A stretch of 41,063 nucleotides of DNA from a virus: IMG/VR virus record IMGVR_UViG_3300021197_001388, positions 1 to 41,063 of that record. One strand, given 5' to 3'. Positions 8,158-13,452 of this stretch are shown here, one piece after another (position 1 is the first letter of the stretch; the number at the start of each line of letters is the position of its first letter). The notes below the pieces were generated by a model that saw only the letters and a program-made list of their open reading frames with translations, did no database searches and had not been told where the DNA came from. Both the position numbers and the translations under genes were made by a program.

Positions 8158-8461
8158 AATTATTTTATTGATGGGTCTTTTGACTCATTTTGCAACAGCA
8201 CAAGAAACGGATTTTAGTAGTATTGAAACAAATTGGAGAGTATGTGCTACTTGCCATGGTAATAAAGGTGAGGGGAAGCCAGGCTTCCCTTCATTAAATA
8301 TATTAACGAGTGAGTACGTCATTGAAGCATTGACCGACTATAGAAACAATGTCTACCGAGGTGATATGAGTACTACTATGTTTGGTATGTCTGCTGCACT
8401 TACTGACGAACAAATTGAATTGTTTGGAAAATATGTTGAAGAGGTTTTGAGTAATGATTAG
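8150..8461 (+). CDS. small periplasmic cytochrome c
   Basis: About 103 residues, with a signal peptide (to about residue 18, FATAQ) and a class I cytochrome c domain: heme motif CATCH near residues 32-36, then GNKGEGKPGFPSL and a C-terminal helix (TDEQIELFGKYVEEV). Met residues at about 73, 77 and 80 (GDMSTTMFGM) can supply the axial ligand. It is the likely soluble electron carrier between the two copper monooxygenases and host redox partners. Heme attachment needs the host Ccm system. A GTG at 8147 is an alternative start one codon upstream. It overlaps the preceding gene by 8 bases and the following one by 8 bases. Confidence 0.88.
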   Translation: MIRIILLMGLLTHFATAQETDFSSIETNWRVCATCHGNKGEGKPGFPSLNILTSEYVIEALTDYRNNVYRGDMSTTMFGMSAALTDEQIELFGKYVEEVLSND

Positions 8462-9155
8462 AATATTATGTTTAATGATGTTGTCTTTTGCAGCATCGGC
8501 CCAAAATTTTGCCCTTCTTGATACAGAAGGCAATTATCATTTGATGAGATATTATGGTAACTATGATACAATTGCTATAATGACAGCATCAGCACAAAGT
8601 AGCGAAGAAGCAAAGCTGAGATTCTTTGCTACAGTCAATAGAGGAAGCACTGAGAAAACTAAATTTTTCTTACTAAATCCTACTGGCGAACCTAGGAACA
8701 CAGAACAAAACGCAGTACTTGAAGATGTTCCTATGTTGATGGATGATGCTAAAATAGTTTCAAAGGCTTTGGGTCTTACACAATTGAATGAAATTGTGTA
8801 CATGGATCCAATCACGGGTGAGATTGGCTTTAGGTCTATCATAGAAGAAGGTGAACCAATAGAAACTGATTGGGGTCAGCCTTCTTATACTAATGACATA
8901 GCACCTATACTTATTGACAATTGCGTTACATGTCATAGGTACGGTGGTATTGGACCATGGGCAATGACCGATCATGTGATTGTTCAAGCATTTGGTCCTG
9001 CAATAAGTGAAGCACTACTTACTAAACGTATGCCACCTGGACAATTAGATCCAACGATAGGTGAATTTACGAATGATATGAATTTAACTAACGAAGAACA
9101 ACAAAAACTTATTCAGTGGATCGCTAACGGTTCACCAGGAGACTACGATGAATAA
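8454..9155 (+). CDS. redoxin-like / cytochrome c two-domain protein
   Basis: A 233-residue exported protein (signal to about residue 16, SFAASA). Residues 18-135 resemble a thioredoxin/redoxin fold, but I see no CxxC pair there, so it may be structural or degenerate. Residues 140-230 repeat the cytochrome c-like domain of the first cassette gene, with heme motif CVTCH (Cys157, Cys160, His161), the same RxGGxGPW continuation and a shared MPP motif. From memory, some marine bacterial proteins join redoxin, this cytochrome c and a PHM domain in one chain; here the third domain is the next gene, overlapping by 8 bases. That suggests a split gene or a two-subunit form of the same enzyme. Confidence 0.85.
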   Translation: MIRILCLMMLSFAASAQNFALLDTEGNYHLMRYYGNYDTIAIMTASAQSSEEAKLRFFATVNRGSTEKTKFFLLNPTGEPRNTEQNAVLEDVPMLMDDAKIVSKALGLTQLNEIVYMDPITGEIGFRSIIEEGEPIETDWGQPSYTNDIAPILIDNCVTCHRYGGIGPWAMTDHVIVQAFGPAISEALLTKRMPPGQLDPTIGEFTNDMNLTNEEQQKLIQWIANGSPGDYDE

Positions 9156-10095
9156 ATGGCTAGCATTGTTAATATTGCCATCACTGGCTTTTGCACAAGA
9201 CCCATTGCGTCAATATGACGTACCTGAGACAAAGTGGACTGGAGCTTTGGAATTAAACAGAGAACCAGATTTGATCATTGACCTACCAGCACAAGAAATT
9301 CCAGCATCAGGCATGATTCCATATCGTTATGTTACAGTAGACGTTCCCTTAGATGAGGATCGTTGGGTTCAAGCAAGTGAGTGGCTGCCCGGTGACCGTA
9401 CTGTACTGCATCACACATTGAATCAATTAGTAGGACCTGAGTCAAAGCCCAGCTTTGGTGGCTTCTTAGGTAACCAGTCTGGTAGAGATGCGGACCAAGT
9501 TGATTTGGCTGCTTATGTACCCGGTGGCACAGCAACAGTATTCCCCGAGAACACAGGTGGCTTACTGAAAGCAGGTTCAAGTCTGCAACTACAACTTCAC
9601 TATACTACAAACGGTACTGCCGCAATTGACCGTAGTAAACTTGGTGTTTGGTTCTACCCAGAAGATCAAGTACCCGAAGAAAGAATGACGGGTATGTGTG
9701 CATGTATCTTCCCTGACTCATGGACAAACATTCCTCCAGGTGATCCTAACTTTGTACAGACAAAGAGTATTAAGACTCGCAACGATATTGAACTGCATAC
9801 TTTCTTACCACACATGCACTGGCGAGGTAAGAGCATGAAAGCAGTGGCTTACTATCCTGATGGTACACAAGAAAATCTAATCAATGTTGCTAACTACGAC
9901 TACGATTGGCAGCTTGCTTATACCTGGACAGAGCCTAAGTTTATTCCAGCGGGAACCACTATCACTGTAGATGGTGCGTTTGACAATTCAGCAATGAATC
10001 CTGCTAACCCGGATCCCGAGCGTTCAGTACCCTGGGGACAAATGTCAGAGGACGAAATGTTCTTTGGCGCAATGACATGGAAAAACCTGAAATAA
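9148..10095 (+). CDS. PHM-type copper monooxygenase subunit
   Basis: A 315-residue protein with a Sec signal (residues 1-16, SLAFA). It shows the copper type II monooxygenase ligands in good form: His88-His89 (VLHHTL), His151 (LHYTTNG), His222-x-His224 (LPHMHWRGKSM) and Met304 (QMSEDEMFF). Members of this fold use two separated copper atoms and O2 to hydroxylate substrates. There is no heme motif, so electrons probably come from the neighbouring cytochromes. The C-terminal QMSEDEM motif is closer to canonical PHM than that of the first cassette gene. The stop codon overlaps the strong ribosome site of pqqA. The substrate is unknown. Confidence 0.9.
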   Translation: MNKWLALLILPSLAFAQDPLRQYDVPETKWTGALELNREPDLIIDLPAQEIPASGMIPYRYVTVDVPLDEDRWVQASEWLPGDRTVLHHTLNQLVGPESKPSFGGFLGNQSGRDADQVDLAAYVPGGTATVFPENTGGLLKAGSSLQLQLHYTTNGTAAIDRSKLGVWFYPEDQVPEERMTGMCACIFPDSWTNIPPGDPNFVQTKSIKTRNDIELHTFLPHMHWRGKSMKAVAYYPDGTQENLINVANYDYDWQLAYTWTEPKFIPAGTTITVDGAFDNSAMNPANPDPERSVPWGQMSEDEMFFGAMTWKNLK

Positions 10096-10099
10096 GGAG
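10094..10099 (+). promoter_or_regulatory. strong Shine-Dalgarno AAGGAG of pqqA
   Basis: AAGGAG begins inside the TAA stop of the copper monooxygenase gene, 8 bases before the pqqA ATG at 10108. It is a strong ribosome site and fixes the start of the tiny gene. Confidence 0.75.
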
Positions 10100-10107
10100 A
10101 AAAAACT

Positions 10108-10179
10108 ATGTGGACCAAACCAACCTACCAAAAGATCCGTCTTGGATTTGAAGTTACTATGTACTTCAAGAACAGCTAA
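10108..10179 (+). CDS. pqqA: PqqA, coenzyme PQQ precursor peptide
   Basis: A 23-residue peptide, the usual PqqA length. It starts MWTKP, has RLGFEVTMYF in the middle and keeps Glu15 and Tyr19 in the E-V-T-x-Y motif, the two residues that PqqE cross-links to build pyrroloquinoline quinone. Pseudomonas and Klebsiella PqqA peptides begin MW(T/K)KP and carry the same G-(F/L)-E-V-T motif, so identification does not depend on a weak match. It has a strong AAGGAG ribosome site, and copC starts three bases after its stop. No pqqB, C, D or E is present in the window, so the host would have to process the peptide. The phage may raise PQQ supply for quinoprotein dehydrogenases late in infection; this is inference. 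Confidence 0.92.
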   Translation: MWTKPTYQKIRLGFEVTMYFKNS

Positions 10180-10182
10180 ACT

Positions 10183-10527
10183 ATGGAAAAAATAATAGCC
10201 TTTGTAGGACTGTGTTTATTAGCAGCACCTTTATTTGTACAGGCACATCCTAAGCTATTGGAGACTACCCCTGCCGCTGATTCTACTGTTGGGTCAGCAG
10301 CAGGGGTTTCCTTATCTTTCAATCAAGATGTGAGATTGCTCAAACTTTCTGTTACATCAGAAAACGGTATCGAGCTAGACAGCGATTTTAAAATAACACC
10401 AGAAAGTAAGAAAGATTATAATGTAGCTGTTGACAATATGGTTAAAGGAAAATTCACTGTAACTGCTTCTGTTGTAGGAGCAGATGGTCATACAGTTAGC
10501 AGGTCTTTTAGCTTTACCGTTGAATAG
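10183..10527 (+). CDS. copC: CopC-like periplasmic copper-binding protein
   Basis: A 114-residue protein with a signal peptide ending at VQA-21, leaving His22 as the mature N terminus. CopC proteins bind Cu(II) through the amino-terminal His plus an Asp and a His near the C terminus; here these are Asp101 and His103 in GADGHTVSRSFSF. The HPKLLETTPAADS opening and the beta-sandwich pattern fit the family. It probably delivers or buffers copper for the two copper monooxygenases upstream. It is translated directly after pqqA with a gap of three bases. Confidence 0.9.
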   Translation: MEKIIAFVGLCLLAAPLFVQAHPKLLETTPAADSTVGSAAGVSLSFNQDVRLLKLSVTSENGIELDSDFKITPESKKDYNVAVDNMVKGKFTVTASVVGADGHTVSRSFSFTVE

Positions 10528-10529
10528 CA

Positions 10530-10685
10530 ATGTCTCCTGCATTCTATGTGATGTATCTAGTACTCATTGTAGTGGACACTGCTATACACGTTATGATCCA
10601 AATGTACTTTGAAGGCCACCGAGCATTTGATGATAAATACAACGAATTCGAGGAAGAAGAGTTACTGAGATGGGATGGAAGTTAA
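10530..10685 (+). CDS. small single-span membrane protein
   Basis: A 51-residue protein: hydrophobic residues 3-26 (AFYVMYLVLIVVDTAIHVMI) form one membrane span, followed by an acidic tail (EFEEEELLRW). It starts two bases after the copC stop and overlaps the i-spanin-like gene by 16 bases. It may belong either to the redox cassette (a membrane anchor) or to the lysis genes. No family recognised. Confidence 0.65.
   Translation: MSPAFYVMYLVLIVVDTAIHVMIQMYFEGHRAFDDKYNEFEEEELLRWDGS
10632..10639 (+). promoter_or_regulatory. possible late promoter variant GATAAATA
   Basis: GATAAATA inside the preceding small gene, 31 bases before the i-spanin-like ATG at 10670. It is the same one-base variant as at 1260. 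It could separate spanin expression from the redox cassette, but may be chance within coding sequence. Confidence 0.3.
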
Positions 10686-11068
10686 GTGCATTGATGTTTG
10701 TTTTAATGAGCGCCATGGGTGGTGGCGGATACCTTTATTTCAAATCCACGCAGAACACAATTCGTCAGTTATCAGAAAACAATGCAGTCTTAGAAAGCGC
10801 TGCTCAAACTCAAAAGAATACTATAAGCACGCTTCAAGCAGACTACGAAAGATACAATGCTCTTAATCTTGATCTACAAAAAAGACTTCAAGAGTCTGAA
10901 GCACAAAAGAATGAACTGGAAGATAAACTTGGTAGGCACGATTTAACAGTATTGTCGTTACGCAAACCAGGATTGGTTGAGCGCACAGTAAATAGAGGCA
11001 CACAGGAAGTATTTAATGATTTTTCAGAACTTACGACTCCTACTGATCCTGACGCTCCTGATCAGTAG
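10670..11068 (+). CDS. i-spanin-like inner-membrane coiled-coil protein
   Basis: A 132-residue protein with one N-terminal membrane span (about residues 5-24) and a long periplasmic coiled coil (about 28-90) rich in Gln, Asn, Glu and Leu. This is the architecture of Rz-type i-spanins, which fuse inner and outer membranes in the last step of lysis. Its 3' end overlaps by 53 bases, in another frame, a gene for a lipoprotein with a proline-rich segment, as in Rz/Rz1 pairs. The assignment rests on topology and gene overlap rather than sequence identity. Confidence 0.72.
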   Translation: MGWKLSALMFVLMSAMGGGGYLYFKSTQNTIRQLSENNAVLESAAQTQKNTISTLQADYERYNALNLDLQKRLQESEAQKNELEDKLGRHDLTVLSLRKPGLVERTVNRGTQEVFNDFSELTTPTDPDAPDQ

Positions 11069-11408
11069 CACAGCATGCTCGACATTCGGCGCCTTCGGTA
11101 ACCGGGTTCAACAATTAGAAATATTTGCTGAGCCAGTTGAACGAGCACCGATACCTACGCAACCACCTCCCGCTCCTGTACGGCTGAAGGATGTCCAATG
11201 GTATGTTGTGTCAGAAGAGAACTTTGAAGGGTTCAAAGAAAGACTGGTAGATCGTCAAGGTCTCCTTGTGTGGTATGCTATAACTGTTGCAGACTATGAA
11301 AGCCTCTCGGTCAACCTTCAAGAGATTAGAAGATATATTGTACAGCAGCAAGAATTGATTAAATATTATGAAGATGCAATTGCAAACGATACCAAAGGTG
11401 ATGAATAA
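11016..11408 (+). CDS. o-spanin-like outer-membrane lipoprotein
   Basis: A 130-residue protein with a lipoprotein signal: hydrophobic residues 6-17 followed by the lipobox STAC with Cys21. A proline-rich stretch (PIPTQPPPAP) lies at about residues 46-55, a feature of o-spanins. The C-terminal part is helical. The gene begins inside the i-spanin-like gene in a different frame, as expected for a spanin pair. It is longer than lambda Rz1, so the o-spanin role is inferred from arrangement. Confidence 0.7.
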   Translation: MIFQNLRLLLILTLLISSTACSTFGAFGNRVQQLEIFAEPVERAPIPTQPPPAPVRLKDVQWYVVSEENFEGFKERLVDRQGLLVWYAITVADYESLSVNLQEIRRYIVQQQELIKYYEDAIANDTKGDE

Positions 11409-11415
11409 ATAAATA
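11404..11415 (+). promoter_or_regulatory. tandem late-promoter-like AATAAATA boxes
   Basis: Two overlapping AATAAATA boxes, each one base from TATAAATA, end 36 bases before the ATG at 11451 and overlap the stop of the o-spanin-like gene. A start near 11417-11421 would give a leader of about 30 bases containing ACCCGGAG. Confidence 0.4.
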
Positions 11416-11450
11416 TTGAAGAACCTTAAAGAAGTACCCGGAGTAAACCC

Positions 11451-11789
11451 ATGGCTGATGAAAAACTTACAGTAGACTCAACTGAAGATCTAAGAAAAGC
11501 AGACCTCAACAGCGATGGTCACATTTCCCAGGAAGAGATGGAAATGATGTTAGACGCTAAGAGAAAGCGTTTAGAAGACGAAGACGCTATGCGTGATGCT
11601 CAACGCAATATGGCATGGTTTGCTTTGTTTGGTATGCTACTGTACCCGTTGTCAGTAGTTATTGCTAGTTTTGTAGAACTCGAAAGCGCAGCTAATATAT
11701 TAGGCGACATGGCACCGACATACTTTGTCTCCGTAGCTGCAATCGTAGCAGCGTTCTATGGCAAGGAAGCATTTAGCAAGAAAGAATAA
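11451..11789 (+). CDS. EF-hand two-span membrane protein, holin candidate
   Basis: A 112-residue protein. Residues 18-29 form a complete EF-hand loop (DLNSDGHISQEE with Asp18, Asn20, Asp22 and Glu29), followed by a charged helix and two hydrophobic spans at about 53-77 and 90-105. The size, two spans and position between the spanin pair and another membrane protein make it a holin or antiholin candidate. A calcium-binding loop on such a protein is unusual. No known holin family was recognised, so the lysis role is inference. The next gene starts at its stop (TAATG). Confidence 0.72.
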   Translation: MADEKLTVDSTEDLRKADLNSDGHISQEEMEMMLDAKRKRLEDEDAMRDAQRNMAWFALFGMLLYPLSVVIASFVELESAANILGDMAPTYFVSVAAIVAAFYGKEAFSKKE

Positions 11790-12253
11790 TGGATACACAA
11801 CCCACCAAAACCGAACTTGAATTACTCAAGAAGGATGTTGATACGTTATCTGGCTTTATGATAAAGCTGGACACCGCTATCGATAAGCTCACGGACGTTG
11901 CTAACAGCCTTGATCGAGTAATTGCTGTCCACGAAGAAAAATTAGAAACTCACGAAAGAATTGATCAAGAATTATTCGCATTAATAGAGCAGCGCCGTAC
12001 TGAATCTAAAGAGCAATATGAGCTCTTGCATTTAAGGATTAGCGATATGAAAAGCGATATCGAAGATGACATGAAGGACGTCATCAAAGAGATCAATGAA
12101 AACATTAAAGAAATGAAAGAATTTAACTCTGCACATCATGACGATGTATCAGAGCGTCTAACCAAACTTGAAATGTGGAAATGGTATGTATTGGGAATGG
12201 CTACTTTTGGAGGGTTCTTGCTTTCCTTCATTCCTGAAGTGTTAATGCAGTAG
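11789..12253 (+). CDS. coiled-coil protein with C-terminal membrane anchor
   Basis: A 154-residue protein. Residues about 5-125 are continuous charged helices with a coiled-coil pattern; a single membrane span lies at about 131-150 (WYVLGMATFGGFLLSFIPEV). The arrangement is a cytoplasmic or periplasmic rod anchored at its C-terminal end. It is coupled by TAATG to the EF-hand gene and may be its partner in timing lysis. It is the last gene before the replication genes. Confidence 0.7.
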   Translation: MDTQPTKTELELLKKDVDTLSGFMIKLDTAIDKLTDVANSLDRVIAVHEEKLETHERIDQELFALIEQRRTESKEQYELLHLRISDMKSDIEDDMKDVIKEINENIKEMKEFNSAHHDDVSERLTKLEMWKWYVLGMATFGGFLLSFIPEVLMQ

Positions 12254-12255
12254 AT

Positions 12256-12295
12256 TTATTACATGGGTGGTAGTATAATATACCTATTGTAATAA
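12256..12295 (+). repeat. nested inverted repeat at lysis/replication boundary
   Basis: TTATTACA (12256-12263) is inverted at 12288-12295 (TGTAATAA). Inside lies a perfect 11-base palindrome GTATAATATAC (12273-12283). The structure fills the 57-base gap between the lysis region and primase. It could be a terminator or an operator over the -10-like TATAAT. It is AT-rich and has no U-tract immediately behind it. Confidence 0.5.
12274..12279 (+). promoter_or_regulatory. -10-like TATAAT before primase
   Basis: TATAAT is centred in the inverted repeat, 31 bases before the primase ATG. No good -35 is seen at 16-18 bases, so it would need an activator or be a weak promoter. Confidence 0.35.
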
Positions 12296-12310
12296 TTATG
12301 TTGCTATGTA

Positions 12311-13324
12311 ATGTCCCTTTTTATTGATGTTAAGTATGTGAATCTTTTAGCTCCTCGTCTGGAGCTGTTCAAAGTCAAAGATAACAATCCGTTCACAGCG
12401 AATTGTCGCTGCCCTATATGTGGCGATTCGAAAAAGAACAAGTGGAAAGCTCGGGGTTACTTCTTTACCCGCAAAGGCGGATTGTTCTATAAATGTCACA
12501 ACTGTGGCTACAGTTCTTCGTTGGGTAGTCTCATAAAAGAACTCGACGTCTTCCTGTACAATCAATACACGTTAGAAAGATATAAAGAAGGTACACATCG
12601 TAAGACGCATGCCAATGTATCATCTGTCATAGAATTTAGTGCACCAGACTTCAAGTCCAGAAAGAAGAATTCGCTTCTTGATACTCTCTTCGACAAAGTG
12701 TATAATACACCAGCTGAAGATTATCTACGAGAAAGAATGATTCCTGAAAGTAGATGGAGCGAACTTTACTATCTGGATGACCTACAAAAAGTCGAACAAC
12801 TGAATGAGAAGTATAAGGATAGGATTGTAGGAAACGACGAGAGACTCGTTATTCCTTTCTACGATAGAGATCGCAACTTCATAGGCGTAACGTGCAGAGC
12901 ACTAAGCTCAGAAGGTCTGAGATACGTTACAGTTCGCACTAATGAAGATACGTCTCTAGTGTATAACTTAGATAAAGTCGACATAACAAAGGACGTGTAT
13001 GTCACTGAAGGACCTTTAGACAGTCTGTTTTTAGATAATGCTGTAGCAGCAGGTTCAAGTGATTTGAACAGTGTTGAGAGGTCTGTACCTAAGAACAAAA
13101 TGGTATTGATATTTGATAACCAACCCCGCAACAAAGAGATTGTCAAACTGATATCTAAAGCCGTAGACGATGACTATCGAATAGTGATGTGGCCAGAAAA
13201 TATTTCTGGAAAAGATATTAACGACATGATTCTCGAAGGGGTTGCCGTTCAAAGTATTATAAATGATAATACCTTCCAAGGACTTGAATTGAAGCTGGAG
13301 TTTAGTAGATGGAGAAAAGTATAA
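12311..13324 (+). CDS. DNA primase, T4 gp61-like
   Basis: A 337-residue protein with a zinc-binding finger at the N terminus (Cys34-x2-Cys37 and Cys62-x2-Cys65, in RCPICGDS and YKCHNCGYSS) and a TOPRIM-like catalytic domain at about 175-290, with Glu233 in VTEGPLDSLF and Asp269 in LIFDNQPRN. It makes the RNA primers for lagging-strand synthesis with the phage helicase, as T4 gp61 does. The length fits gp61 (342 residues). It begins the nucleotide and replication block and overlaps the next small gene by one base (ATAATG). Confidence 0.88.
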   Translation: MSLFIDVKYVNLLAPRLELFKVKDNNPFTANCRCPICGDSKKNKWKARGYFFTRKGGLFYKCHNCGYSSSLGSLIKELDVFLYNQYTLERYKEGTHRKTHANVSSVIEFSAPDFKSRKKNSLLDTLFDKVYNTPAEDYLRERMIPESRWSELYYLDDLQKVEQLNEKYKDRIVGNDERLVIPFYDRDRNFIGVTCRALSSEGLRYVTVRTNEDTSLVYNLDKVDITKDVYVTEGPLDSLFLDNAVAAGSSDLNSVERSVPKNKMVLIFDNQPRNKEIVKLISKAVDDDYRIVMWPENISGKDINDMILEGVAVQSIINDNTFQGLELKLEFSRWRKV

Positions 13325-13452
13325 TGACAATAGAAGATATGTATAAACATGAGATTCGACAGCTCAATGAGCAACTATATAATGCTTATACTCGTATTAA
13401 AGAACTCAATGAACTGTTAGCTGAGCAGAAGAAAAACAATGGCAAAGACTGA
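13324..13452 (+). CDS. small coiled-coil protein between primase and nrdA
   Basis: A 42-residue protein (MTIEDMYKHEIRQL ... LNELLAEQKKNNGKD), a single leucine-zipper-like helix. I recall similar short proteins in this context in T4-like marine phages. It starts at the primase stop and overlaps nrdA by 14 bases. Function unknown. Confidence 0.7.
   Translation: MTIEDMYKHEIRQLNEQLYNAYTRIKELNELLAEQKKNNGKD

Noticed and set aside
8454-8860. Active thioredoxin/peroxiredoxin domain in the 8454 gene
   Set aside because: No CxxC or peroxidatic cysteine in the N-terminal domain; only the fold is suspected.
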